64,000 bases of DNA from Chaetoderma sp. LZ-2023a. Taxonomy: Eukaryota; Mollusca; Caudofoveata; Chaetodermatida; Chaetodermatidae. How positions within the stretch are numbered: the stretch's first letter is position 1; each line of letters opens with the position of its first letter. Made by a program: the position numbers and the translations under genes. Of this stretch, positions 11,772 through 23,290 are shown in pieces. The DNA lies in assembly GCA_034401795.1 (NCBI GenBank), contig CM067369.1, forward strand, positions 134,351,231 through 134,415,230. The letters run 5' to 3'. The notes beneath the pieces are model-generated. The model searched no databases and was not told the origin of the DNA. It saw nothing but the letters and a program-made list of their open reading frames with translations.

Positions 11772-12044
11772 ATTCGAAGCATGAGAAAGCGATGTACGGC
11801 GGTGGTTAATGCGCGCGGAGGTCACAACCAGTATTGACAGCTCAGTGTCATTATTTAAATTGGACCCTTCCGTTGAATGATGCCGTGTTAAAGGCACGAT
11901 GCTAGCATTACAGTAACAAGAGACTGTTGTTCAAATTGGAAAATAGCCTATCAATTAAATAATATATTTGAATCAATTTATTGTTTTTGTTAAATAACAT
12001 TTATACAGTAATATTCTGTGTCGCTAAACTTTTTTGGTTCAGTA

Positions 12045-12276
12045 TATATGCAATGAAGTTCTTTTAAGACTGGCACTTTGCCGAGCCATCAACTGTAGTG
12101 GAATTGAAAGAAAATTGTCACAGGGCATCACATAGTATTGTCAAATACCCGCTTGGAAATTCAGTGGCCGGATTCGGGCAATATAGTCAGCAATAACATA
12201 GATGTTATTTCATTCATTTGAATGTAAATTTGTTCATGCTTTTGAGAAAAATGACAAAATCACACAAAATTATGAA
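12045..12276. other. Intron sequence, no recognisable feature
   Basis: Short spacer between the Tc1-like element and the pearl-like element. Confidence 0.4.
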
Positions 12277-13881
12277 ACAAGTTGCCCAAAGGGCCTGTGG
12301 CGCTCACCTGGACCATTGACATTTAAACTATTTGCATTTAAATACACATGGATGATTTTCAAAAATCCAAAATGGGCACCAAAAAATTGACCAATCAAGA
12401 CTCTCGTTTAATTTGTTGAAGTCTACCGTCATAGGATTGTTCCACACAAGTTTAGTTGAAATCAGGCTATTGATTGAAGGAGTAACGTTTTTAAATGGTT
12501 TCGGAAAACTTTCAGAAAATCAGAGATTGCTGCCAAAACATTGACCTACCAAAATTCTGAATAGAATTTCTAGAGCCTATGACAATAGGATCCTTCCAGT
12601 CAAATTTGTCCAAGCGGTTAATGAGGAGTCTTAACTATTTTCCAAAATATTCAGAAAATCAAAAATGGGCGCCGAAAAAATTGACCAATCAAAATTCTAT
12701 ATGCAACTTCTAAAGCCTACCGCCCTAGGCTCATTCCAGCCAGTCTGGTTGAAATCGCCCAACTAGTTAATGAGTAGACGATTTTCAGCCATTTTTTTGT
12801 GGAAAATTCAAGATGGCCACCAAATAAATTGACCAATCAAAATTCTATATACACCCTCTGAAGCATAGCACTTTAGGCTCCTTCCAGCCGAGTTTGCTTG
12901 AACTCGTTGTTCAAGCTGTTAATGAGGCGTAGCCTTTTAAACTGCCGGAAAAATGGACCAATCAAAATTCTGTATACAGGCTCTGAAATCAACCAGTCTA
13001 GTATCCGTCCAGCCTAGTCTGGTTGAAATTGCTCAAGCAGTTAATGAGTAGCGTTTCAAACGATTTCCCATTTTCCAGAAAGTCCAAGATGGTTGCCGGA
13101 AAAATTGACCAATTAAAATTCTGTATAAAACATCTGAAGCATACTAGGCTAGGGTTCTTCCATCCAAGTTTGATTGAGATCGGCCCAGCGGTTATCGAGT
13201 AGGCTTTTAAATTATTTCCAGAAATTTTCAGAAAATCCAAGATGGCTGCCAGAAAAATGGACCAATCAAAATTCTGTATACAAGTTTCGAAACCTACCAG
13301 CCTAGTATCCTTTCATGCAAGTCTGGTTGAAATTGCTCAAGCAGTTAATAACGAGTAGCGTTTTGAACGATTTCCCGTCATTTTTTGGGGAAAATTCAAG
13401 ATGGCTACCGGAAAAATGGACCAATCAAAATCCTGTACAGAAGCTCTGAAGGGAACAGGCTAGGGTTCTTTCATCCAAATTTGATTGAAATCGGCCCAGT
13501 GGTTATCGAGAATTAGTTTTTTATGTGATTTCCAGAAATTGACAGAAAATCCAAGATGGCTGCCAGAAAAAATTGACCAATCAAAATTCTCTATACATAT
13601 TCTGAAACATACCAGCATACTATCCTCCCAGCTAAACCTGTTTGGAATTGTCCATGCAGTTAATGAGGAGTAACGTTTAAAATGATTTCCTGCAATTTTT
13701 CAGAAAATTCAATATGGTTGCCGACAAAATTGACCAATCAAAATTCTGTATACAAGTTCTGAAGCCTACCCCAAAAGGGTCCATCCAGGCAAATTAGGTT
13801 GAAATCCTCCAAGCGGTTAATGAGTAGCGTTTTTAAGCAAAAGTTGACATAAGCTCACTTGAACGGCCAGGTGGGCTAATA
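12277..13881 (+). mobile_element. Pearl-like element with ~155-bp core array, about 10 units
   Basis: Begins with a GGCCTGTGGCGCTCACCTGG-type head and ends cggccaggtgggctaat. Between are diverged ~150-160-bp units: aaaattgaccaatcaaaatt, ctgtatacaagttctgaagc, gttgaaatcgcccaagcggt, taatgaggagtagcgttt, aaatccaagatggctgcc. The same family fills 62092-63984. Confidence 0.75.
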
Positions 13882-14136
13882 ATTTACTCTGTGTACACAG
13901 GACATTTAGTGGAATAAACTCAAGCATGAAAGGATTTTATGGGATTTATTAAAAAACTTAAATACCAAATGTAATTCAGCGGAATCAAATGTGACATATA
14001 TGTCAGTGTAAATATGTCACAGTAACCGGCTGTTGCAATATTCATCATGTTAAATGTTTATGTCAGCCACCACTTATTAACAGGATTTGAAAATCATATT
14101 TTCCTTCATCTACTTGAACTCTTATTATCAACTTAC

Positions 14137-14277
14137 CTTCCTAGAGGCTCTTGGTTTATTTGCTGTTCGAACATGCAATCTTGGCGGCCGTTCTGGATGA
14201 ACTGGACTATCGCTTATCAATGGTAAACTATCAGAAGGAGTGCAATCAGCAGCATCATCATCAGGACTGCTACCAAT
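14137..14277 (-). CDS. ARHGAP19: ARHGAP19-like exon I: acidic/proline-rich tail
   Basis: Forty-seven codons in phase 0, acceptor tctcattgtag and donor GTAAGT. The peptide opens IGSSPDDDAADCTPSDSLPL, then a Pro/Arg-rich part (SPVHPERPPRLHVRTANKPRASRK). No clear domain; composition suggests a disordered tail. I see no homology outside the gene, so assignment rests on open frame, both splice signals and in-phase joins to H and J. An extra exon inside the 17-kb H-I intron cannot be excluded. Confidence 0.75.
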
Positions 14278-14397
14278 CTACAATGAGAGGACACACATAT
14301 GTGTTAAACAAGAACACCTATAGAACTAGGCTATCTTTATATTCTTCTTTAAAGCCGTTTTAATCCTTGAAATTTTAATGTCTCAGCTTCATAACAC

Positions 14398-14507
14398 TTA
14401 TACAGTACAGCTGTGAATATTGTGAAAATAATTTGACTGGAACCTAGCAACAGGTTCGATGGCAGCAACAACTTCGATACAAATTAGTTTCAAGATATTT
14501 AACAGAA
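14398..14507. repeat. P1-family palindrome, diverged
   Basis: Arms gctgtgaatattgtgaaaat...tttgactgg and ttagtttcaagatatttaac around a ggcagcaac centre. Confidence 0.5.
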
Positions 14508-14768
14508 TATTCCTGATATCATAAATAATTGGTCATTTACTGATCTGTAAGGACTAAATGGCCAATGACCAGAAATAGGTGGATAGAAACTTATATCACT
14601 GACCATCATGGTGAAATGAAAGACATGATCCACTCAATGTGGATACATTTTTACAGTGAATCGCTACTAAAATTTTTTTTTTAATTGATGCAGTGACTGA
14701 GTTCAAATGGGTATGTAGCTCTGCCTCACAAAGATTCAATTTCAAGACAACCATACACTGGCATACAG

Positions 14769-14831
14769 CTGTTGAATATTCTGAAACTAATTTGATCTTA
14801 AGTAGAAGATTAGTCTCAAAATATTCAACAT
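14769..14831. repeat. P1-family palindrome, short form
   Basis: gttgaatattctgaaactaa pairs with ttagtctcaaaatattcaac around a short aagtagaag centre. Confidence 0.7.
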
Positions 14832-15955
14832 AAGATTTCTTAGATTTTGGTTTTTCGTCATTCATGTTCAAAGGGTTAATACAAGTGGTTAGTCTATGCC
14901 CTCTCCCCATCCACAGCAACATAATTTATTTCTGAAATTAAAGGGATATTCCACTGGGGGATTTTGTGCATCTGGCGTAAAGTACTAATTCTACGTATTA
15001 ATTTGAGACCAAGAGCACAATTTTATGCCAACAAATAAAAAAGATATCCTCAATTTAAATTGTTAAAGTAACCGGTAGTGAGACACCATTTTGGACAAGC
15101 GGCTGACGTCACCGACACACAAACTCTCTTTGTCTGATCGAGGATAGGCGTAACCACGGGAGGTAAATCTAGCATCTCGTGGATAATCAGCGTATTGGCT
15201 AAACAACTGACACTTTGCCAGTGTTTGGAGGAAATTAAAGTGCAATTAGTGTCCCGATGATCGCGCCAGTCATTGCAGTGCTAAATTGTCAAAAAGTGTC
15301 TTCTTGGTCGGCAAATGGGCATATTCTATTTTAAAAAACACATTGAAGGGTTATGCCAGGAGCATGTTTGCAATCAGCCAGTTACAACAAATTCTTGAAA
15401 GCGTAAAAATATCTTAGTTGAATAAATGTTGAGTCATCTCTCTGAAAGCTGTTGCTGCCTATTGCAACTTCTGCTTCCAGTCAACTTCCAGTTTCAAAAT
15501 ATTCAACAGGCAGTAAACATGGGTAAACATTAAAAATTTGGGATCAATTAGTTAACTCTTTCAAAAACAGAAAGCTTAAAATTTACCCTGCATATTGTGT
15601 GAAACTAATTAGTTTGGAAGCTACTGCAACATAATTCCAGGCAAATTTAATTCAGAATATTAAGCACTTTGCATAGTTATTTTAAAATTGGGAGTAAACG
15701 TTGTAAATGATTAATAACGCTGGATTTCAATAGTGTGAAAGCACTAAATTACTAATTATGTCTAGCATGCACTTGTCATTATTTAATAGCTGTCAACTAC
15801 TATCGTCTATGAAGTAAGCCGCTAAGCGATTGTTTATAATAGACAGACTGGACAATCAGTGACATCGTTTCATTTTGGTTTGCAAATTCCATTTTACAAT
15901 TGATGCAAGCAAATACTGAAGTTAATTGTCGAGCTTGATTCTGTTATATTAAAAC
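14832..15955. other. Intron sequence with half-copies of P1 and P2 repeats
   Basis: A P2-like right half is visible at about 15262-15330 (gccagtcattgcagtgctaa, cttcttggtcggcaaatggg) and a P1 right half at about 15450-15510 (ccagtttcaaaatattcaac). No coding signal seen. Confidence 0.45.
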
Positions 15956-16031
15956 AATGTGTCATGCATTTCAAAACAAAAGGCACTGTATTTAAGTACC
16001 GTGCCTTTTGTTTTGAAATGCATGACACATT
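15956..16031. repeat. Perfect 31-bp inverted repeat (hairpin)
   Basis: The left arm runs 15956-15986 and the right arm 16001-16031; every base pairs (core CATGCATTTCAAAACAAAAG). The 14-nt spacer itself can pair gta/tac. Length and loop would suit a microRNA-like or MITE-remnant hairpin; there is no conservation evidence either way. Confidence 0.85.
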
Positions 16032-16294
16032 ATTTTTAAATTATACAGACTATGTTCTAAACTTGTGTTTTCCAAATTTAAATGTGGAAGATATCCATCA
16101 AGTGCCGATGTTAAGAAGCCATCTTTCAGTTAGCCCCTTTTTATGTGGATGCTTCTGTGGATCCAGTATCTGAAAATGTGAATTGCCATACCCTTTCCAT
16201 GATCGTTTCTATTACTGCAAGCCCATGCTTGACATGCATACATGTTGCGATTTAACCATCTCATGCCGGCGTCTGCAATCGTCAAGTTGAGGAC

Positions 16295-16415
16295 GCAGGT
16301 CAAGAGAAGACTATTTTTGAGAATTTACAATTAAAACGACGGTCTCAGTAACCGAACCAGCCATTCCAGTGATAAATTTTCAAAAATAGTCTTCGATTGG
16401 CCTGCAAATGGACAT
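16295..16415. repeat. P2-family palindrome, diverged
   Basis: gcaggtcaagagaagactat and tttttgagaattta on the left pair with taaattttcaaaaatagtct and ggcctgcaaatggacat on the right; the centre is diverged. Confidence 0.65.
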
Positions 16416-17635
16416 ACAATAAGGAAATATTCTGATTTTCCTGACAGAATTTGGTCATTAAATGGTTAATTAATATTCAGCCTTCATAACGCGAAGTAAA
16501 CAGGTAAATCTAAAGCACTGGCGATATTTTGCTGGTGTGTCGTTGACGTCATAATCTCGCGGTTTCTCGCTCTCGCTACGAGAAAATGGATGTGCCTGAA
16601 GAGTCACGTTTTCGACCGTTTTGGGCATATTCATTTTATTATTTCTCGGCAATGGATCAATGTGTTTTATATTTTTTTGCAGCAACTATTTCAGATTATA
16701 GTATATTTTTAGTTGACTTATTCCTGATTTTCACTGGAATGTCCATTTAAGTCCACATAATCTTTACACATAAATGCCTCCCAGTGGATCTACTCCCCAA
16801 GCATTTCCACTTGCCTATCATTCGGTTCGCCGGCTAAGCATATCACAAAAAGGTCTTCAACGCAAAATTCGGGTGACATAGTAATCCATCGATTTTAAAT
16901 GCTTGCAGAGAAAGTTTAAAGAGCCCTGACAATACTCTCCCTCCCTCCCCCCTCCCCCTCTTACTTCTTTTTTGCATGGTATTTAAATACAAATACAAAT
17001 ACTTAGGGTAAGTATTTGAAATACTTCTCAAATACTTCTTACATGACTTATAGAATACCAAAGTATGGTACTGATGTAACTCTAGTGATGGACAGCCAGC
17101 CCCTCAAATTCACATGAGAATGGACAATCATAGATACCAAACTAAGGGCGCAAAACGAAATCAAGTTTGACAGGCTAAGCATAGTTAAATGTAGTTGACA
17201 AGATCCCAGCCAAAGTTGAAATAGTAAACTAGCTAATAAAGTTAGTCAAACAGCATCCTGAATGGTTAATGCAAAATTACATCTGATTCAAAATGGTAGA
17301 TAACCTTTGCTTTCCACGTTTACATACACATAAACAATTAAAAATTTGGGGGGGGGGGGGCACTCAGCTATTTTATTTGATATGGCTGGCTCCTAGCTAA
17401 TGGATAAAACACCTGAACTATGGCCTTACTTAACCCTGAAATCTCAGATATCGAGTTCCGCATTAAATTACCCCCAAAACAGAAGATTAACGCATATAGT
17501 ATGCCGCTCCTGTCTAGCATATAGCAACCTTTGAAGCTGGACAGCACCATTTCACTGTTCAGCTTGCCTACTCATTCATTGCTAGAATCCTAAATCGTCA
17601 AGGCCTGTCTGTTGACATTTTGACATCAGTATAGT
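16416..17635. other. Intron sequence, no gene recognised
   Basis: Contains a C/T-rich run near 16938-16965, an AAATAC-rich patch at 16980-17040 and a G12 homopolymer near 17349. No coding feature. Confidence 0.45.
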
Positions 17636-17896
17636 ATTGCAGCACCACCTCACTGCAATTGGTATAGCTACTCAATGTCTGTCTCTGACATTAGGCATCC
17701 TGCAGCACCATCTCACTGCAGCATCCAGCTACTCAATAACTGTCTTTGACATTAGGCATCCTGCAGCACCATCTCACTACAGCATCCAGCTACTCAATAA
17801 CTGTCTCTGATATTAGGCATCCTGCCGCACCATCTCACTGCAGCATCCAGCTACTCAATGAGTGTCTTTGACATTAGGCATCCTGCAGCACCATCT
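17636..17896. repeat. 61-bp tandem repeat, just over 4 units
   Basis: Units read cagcaccatctcactgcagc, atccagctactcaataactg, tctttgacattaggcatcct plus g; the first unit is diverged. The last unit breaks off exactly where DIRS copy 1 begins (catctc|tgattttctgaag), so the array marks the breakpoint that removed the recombinase end of the element. Confidence 0.85.
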
Positions 17897-18146
17897 CTGA
17901 TTTTCTGAAGAATTTTTGAAATCAGGATTGCTGGAGGGAATGCGTATGCATACATTCCCACCCAGCTGATAGCTAATGCATCTGTTGTGATAACGCTCGG
18001 ATCTGGAATTGGAGAGACGTACATCGTCATCTTCGTCTGTTTAAGACTATATGCTCGGCCTCAACGTGGCGCAGGGGTGTAACCCACTGGGTGTCAATCC
18101 AGACATTTGGAGGGGCTAACCAGAGCATTATGCACAACGCAAATGA

Positions 18147-19601
18147 ATGACACTTGGAGATCGAATCAAACGAAATGGTGCTCGCCCTGTGAGGATCCGC
18201 CAGGCAGATGCAGCGCCGGGCTCCACGCCTCGAAGGAGCCCACCCTCAGCTACTGGAGGTCCCATCAACTCATCTTGTGGAGCCAGGAGACGAGGATGGA
18301 GAGCTACTGGCCAACCGAAAAAGAAGACCAAACCCAAAGAGAACCCCAGTATCAACATCATGCACTGGAACGCAGAAGGGGTTACCAACAAGAAATCAGA
18401 GCTCGAACAGTTCCTGTACGAAAACAACATTGATATCTACTGCATCCAAGAGACACACCTGCAAGAAGGAAAACCATTTAAGATCAGAGGTTACCAGATT
18501 TTCCAGTGTGAGCGAAGAGGAAGAAAGAAAGGCGGGGTGATCACCTTGGTCCGAAACAGCGTGAACGCCAGCCAGATCAAAACCCTTATGGAAGAGGCAG
18601 AATATACCAAGATCAAGGTAACAACCAGCAACTCTGTGATTGACATTGTCAATTATTACTGCCCTAATGACAAGAATCTCACACTTGACACAATCCAGGG
18701 CCCGGACTGCCACTTCCTCATTGCGGGAGACTTTAATAGCCAGTCTCAGAGCTGGGGATACAGAACACTTGATAAACGAGAAGACATTGAAGCATGGCAA
18801 GATGAAAAGCACCTTTTACTTGTCAACGATCCCACAGATCAGCCTACCTTCTACTCGCGCCGGTGGCACTCGACAACAATGCCGGACTTGGCATTTTGTA
18901 CAGAAGACATTCACAGAAACCTCAGTAGAGTGGTCGGATCGCAGTTAGGAGGAAGCGACCACCGCCCAGTCCTCCTCTCTCTTTCTGGAAGTATTTCAAC
19001 AAGTTCACCTCAACATCCAAGGTGGAACTACAAAAAGGCAAATTGGAGTCTGTTCGGCATTCGTTCCAATGAGCTTACCCAAAATATAGCAGTAGAAGGG
19101 AGAAACATCAACAATGCGGTCAAGGAATTTAATTCAAGTATCCTCAAGGCTGCCAACGAAGCGATTCCTCGAGGGTTCAGGAAAAACTACCACCCCTACT
19201 GGACAACAGAACTGCAAGCAGCACATGATAAACTAGACAAGGCCAGAGAAGATGCAGAGGGTAATCCCTGTCATGAAAACCACTTCACACTACAACAAAC
19301 TAAAGCCAGGTATCTAAAGACCAAGCTGGAGGCCAAAAGAAGAAGCTGGAGGGAAAAGACGGCAGGGTTTAATTTAGAGAGAGACACAACAAAGCTATGG
19401 AGACTGACTAAAGCACTGAATGATGAGGGTGTCGGGGGAGTGAAGATTACTCTTGAAGAAGATGGACAAACACTGTCAGGAAAGATGCCTTTGCGAAGGC
19501 ATATGCAAAAGAAAGCAACATCTCTATACCACGAATGCGTCAAAAAGAGGTTAGAAAAGAGCAAAAGGAAAGAACAGACACCAACACTCATGATGCAATG
19601 A
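18147..19601 (+). pseudogene. LINE endonuclease region
   Basis: A 484-codon open frame, the longest in the window. After a Pro/Arg/Lys-rich leader, an apurinic-endonuclease-type domain starts near residue 70: INIMHWNAEG, IYCIQETHL (catalytic Glu), a GGVITLVR block, FLIAGDFNSQSQSWGY (Asp/Asn pair), and the terminal GGSDHRPVLLSL. This enzyme nicks target DNA to prime reverse transcription. The frame then runs through the linker before the RT and is lost by a frameshift around 19540-19600. Endonuclease motifs look intact but the polyprotein is broken downstream. Confidence 0.9.
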
Positions 19602-20530
19602 AAGTTGACATTAGTTTAGCAGAACTGAAGAAGTCTATCCGCCAATTGAAGAAGAAGAAATATTCCGGGCCAGATGGCATTACGAATGAAATGATCCAAC
19701 ACCTTGGTAATGCATCTCTCCGCAAGTTGCTAGATATCTTTAATCTCAGTTGGACCAATGGAGAGGTTCCTCAGTGCTGGAAGGAAGCCAGAATGACTCC
19801 TCTATTCTGAAAAAAGGGAAGAACAAGACGAAAGTGCTGAGCTACTGTCCTATCAGTCTTACAAGCTGCATATGCAAGACCATGGAGCGCATCGTCAACC
19901 AGCGGTTGCAGTGGTACCTGGAGTCAGAGAACACTATGGTTTCAGAGCAGGCTGGCTTCAGAAGATACAGGAGCACAGAAGATCAAACAACACATCTTGC
20001 ACAGGTCATAGAGGACACTTTTCAAGCCAAGGTGATGCTAGCTGCCTTTATTGATCTGCAGAAGGCATTTGACAAGGTGTGGAAGGATGGTCTCCTCGTG
20101 AAGCTCCGGCGCACAGGCATCAGTGGCAACATGTTCCGATGGACCAAGTCATACCTACCCAATCGCAGAGCTAGGGTGCTGGTGGATGGACAATCTGGAC
20201 AGAATGTATTGCTGAGACAAGGGGTACCACAAGGAGGAGTATTATCACCAACTCTGTTCATACTCTTCATTAATGATATTGTAGCAGAGCTGCCCAATGG
20301 GATCCAAGCAGCCATCTATGCAGATGACCTCGTACTTTGGTGCACTGAGGAGTACACAACGAATGCCACATACAGAATGCAACTCGCCTTGGACAGAATT
20401 ACAGCTTGGGCCAATCGCTGGTGTATTACTATCAACAAAGAAAATCATCAGCCGTGCTATTCTCACTGTCCACCAAAACCAAGGTTGGCAATCTGACACT
20501 GGGCGGTACTCCACTCGAGTACGAGGACTA
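19535..20530 (+). pseudogene. LINE reverse transcriptase, frameshifted
   Basis: The RT starts at 19535 (SGPDGITNEMIQHL), shifts frame near 19805 (after ARMTPLF) and continues 19750-20496: SYCPISLTSCICKTMERIVN, GFRRYRSTEDQ, FIDLQKAFDKVW, RQGVPQGGVLSPTLFILFIN and IYADDLVLW. The catalytic YADD box and the FxD motif are present. A second frame change follows near 20440 (YLGVTYDRRLTWKEHI continues in another frame). At least two indels, so the copy is dead. Confidence 0.9.
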
Positions 20531-20624
20531 GCAGACATACCTGGGAGTCACCTATGACAGAAGATTAACATGGAAGGAGCACATCCAGAACGCAGAGGCA
20601 AAGGCCAGAAGAAAGCTAAACATC

Positions 20625-21952
20625 ATGAGGAAGCTGGCAGGAACAAAGTGGGGTGCCAATGAGAGGATCCTCAAGACCATCTACCTAGGTGTCGTACGAC
20701 CACACCTTGAGTATGGATCCAGCTCATGGATGACAGCAGCTAAATCTCATCAACAGAACCTCGACAGAGTACAAAACCAGGCACTGCGCATCATCACTGG
20801 TGGAATGAGATCAACACCAATAGAAAAAATGGAGCAGACAGCAGGCATCCCCCCACTTAGTAAAGGAAGGGAATGCAAAGCACTGATCCAAGCTGCAAAG
20901 TTCAAAGCGTTCAACAACCACCCGATGAAGATCAGGCAAGCACAGCTGTCATCAGGAAGACTTAAAAGATCAAGTTTTGTGAAAGAGACAAATGCACTTC
21001 AAAGGAAACACCAAGAAATGTTGCCAGCACAAATAGAAGACCCTAACCACACCCTTGATCCTCCACCCTGGGAAAACAAACGAGAGAGCATAGCTATTCG
21101 CACCACAGTACCTCATCTCACAACCAAAGATGAACACAGTGATGTGAGCAAGAAGGCCCTGACCCTAGCCATGCTGGAAGAAATGTACCCTCAGGAGACA
21201 TGGATAAGGCTCTACACAGATGGATCAGCCAAAGATGCAATTAGGAGCGGAGGTGCCGGACTGCACATACAGTATCCAAACGGACAACATGAGTCAGCTG
21301 CAATACCGACAGGCAAACACTGCACAAACTACAGAGCTGAAGTCGAAGCACTGGTCCATGCAGCTAATACCATTAGCAGAACAGCAGACCCAGCACAGTG
21401 TCTTTTTATATGATGCCTGCTCCGTCCTTGAGGCTCACCAAAGGTAAGCTGCCACAACTTGAAGAAGCACTACAAACCATCAAATGCTTTCGGATAGCAT
21501 TGCAGTGGATCCCCTCACACTGTGGAGTCTAAGGAAATGAGGAAGCAGACAAGATGGCAAAGGTGGGTGCAGAAGAGAATCAGACAGAAAACATGGTTAC
21601 GCATACAGAGATGAAGACTATCATCAAGTCACTCTATAGAACACCTCAATCAGAAGATGCCTACCATCATCTCTCGAGGTCAGAGCAAGTGACCATTTTT
21701 CGTCTCAGAACTGGACATAACAGACTAAACCAACACATGTACAGGCGGTTCCACCTTACGACATCGCCCGCTTGTCCTTGTGGAGAAGCAGAACAGACCA
21801 CAGAGCACATACTTCAATGTTGCACTACGTATCAGCTGCTGAGAGAAGAGATCTGGCCTTTGTCAACCTCCGTTCTTGAAAAGCTGTATGGGCCTGTGGA
21901 AGAACTGCAGAAAACCACAGATTTCATCTTGAGAACGGCTCTCCAAGTGTGA
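20625..21952 (+). pseudogene. LINE C-terminal part: thumb, RNase H and Cys/His motif, broken
   Basis: 20625-21413 carries the post-RT segment (GVVRPHLEYGSSSWMTAAKS, LDRVQNQALRIITGG) and the first half of an RNase H: RLYTDGSAKDA and NYRAEVEAL, which hold catalytic Asp and Glu. The second half (WIPSHCGV then GNEEADKMA, interrupted by a stop at about 21529) and the tail 21554-21952 are in other frames. The tail has CPCGEAEQTTEHILQCC, a CxC..H...C motif common at the end of Jockey/I-type polyproteins. Several frameshifts and stops. Confidence 0.88.
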
Positions 21953-21990
21953 TACCAGCGATCGAAAAGAAGAAGAAAGAAGAAGAAGAA

Positions 21991-23290
21991 GTCATCTTCG
22001 CATTCTTCTTCGTTGCGAATAAATCTATGTTGGGTTTCCCCCAGTGGTTGAACAGACGATCCGCCACACATTGATTTAGTTGCCATTCCGTAGGTACATG
22101 TAAAACACTCATCCTTCGGCTCAATACGTCTGCTAGCAGATTTAACCTTCCCGGAATATGAACTGCTTTCAAGGTGATCCTGTGATCCAGGCACCAGCAA
22201 AGCAATTTCCATGTTATCATACAGAGAATGAGCGATTTCATTCCACCCTGGCGGTTTATGTAAGTCACTACTGTTGAATTGTCTGATCGAACCAGAACAA
22301 TCATGCCCTGAACTTTCATTAAGAAATGTCCCAGGCCCAGTACTACTGCTCGTAATTCCAGTAGATTGATATGTTCTTGTGACTGATCCAGATTCCAAAG
22401 CCCATATATTGTGGCTTCTTCCAGGCAAGCTCCCCATCCCTCCATTGATGCATCTGTATACATTGTTATCTGAGGGAGGCGAGGAGTGAGCATCATCTCC
22501 GCCAGGAGATTCTTTCTTACCATCCACCATTGAAGGTGGTGAATAAGAGGCTCCAATACCGGCAGCTTTGAGTCCAGTGATCCTGTACTCTGGGTCCACT
22601 ATGTCATGAGAAACAGCTGGATAGGCCACCTGCGTAAGGCTGCCTGTGGAATGACTGGTTCCAATGAAACCATCAACCCCAGCAATCTCAAGTAAAGCCG
22701 TGCCAGGACATGATGACTGTTGCACACTGACTGTATTAATGAGATGAGTACTTGTACCCTCTCCTGAGTAGGATAAATATATCCTATTTTCAAGAACATT
22801 CCCAGGTAAACAAACTTCTGGGATGGAGTTAGCTTTGATTTTTGAAAGTTGATAATCCCGCCTAAGTCTGTGAGAGTTTTTAGAACTACCTCCAGCTTTT
22901 CTGATAGACTTTCCTGATTGTGTACTTTTAACAGCCAGTTGTCTATGTACGTATGGACTGATATGCTTCTCTTGTGGAGGTATGCTGTTATTGCAAGGAC
23001 CATCCTGGTGAAGACCTGAGGAGCTGTTGAAATTCCGAAGGGTAAAACCCTGAATTCCCACTGATGGCCCTGGAATGCAAACCTCAGGTACCGGCGAAAA
23101 CTGGTGGAAATATGCATCTTTCATATCTATCGATGCCGTCCATATTCCCTTCTCCAACCCTGCCAACACCGATTTCATTGTTTCCATTTTGAAACTTGGC
23201 GTGTCTATGAACTTGTTCAGTGGCTTGAGGTTGAGAATTGGCCTCCACCCTCCAATGCTTTTTGCAACTAGGAACACGGTTGAATAGAAG
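21991..23290 (-). pseudogene. DIRS copy 1 reverse transcriptase and RNase H, broken
   Basis: The RT begins near 23290 (FLVAKSIGGWRPILNLKPLN, TASIDMKDAYFH) and shifts frame near 23110 to 23117-22599 (RRYLRFAFQGHQWEFRVLPF, GISTAPQVFT, YIDNWLLKVH). The catalytic box reads YIDN where copy 2 has YIDD, so the second Asp is lost. RNase H (22556-22120) shows MYTDASMEGWGACL, HINLLELRAVVLGL, VRSDNSTVVTYINRQGG and HIPGRLNLLADVLSRR, the form typical of DIRS elements. The frame then runs into LINE sequence. Confidence 0.9.

Larger units (their letters stand above)
9091..12044 (+). mobile_element. Tc1/mariner transposon, interrupted by a hAT-like element
   Basis: Inverted ends TACTGAGCCAAAAAAGTTTA (9091) and a right end whose complement is the same with one or two changes (ends 12044), flanked by TA (9089-9090 and 12045-12046), the Tc1/mariner target duplication. 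Removing the 1428-bp hAT element and one TSD leaves ~1.5 kb, the usual Tc1 size. It encodes a broken DD34E transposase. Confidence 0.88.
17977..21990 (+). mobile_element. Non-LTR (LINE) retrotransposon with endonuclease, RT and RNase H, inserted in DIRS copy 1
   Basis: About 4 kb on the plus strand, ending in an AAG-rich simple tail (21966-21990). The left junction follows gctgatagctaa, which in copy 2 continues into gtccgtcatcatcttcgc; the right junction resumes at tcatcttcgcattc, so insertion removed about nine target bases. AP-endonuclease + RT + RNase H order plus the terminal Cys/His motif place it in the Jockey/I-type group; the exact clade needs a tree. Confidence 0.9.
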
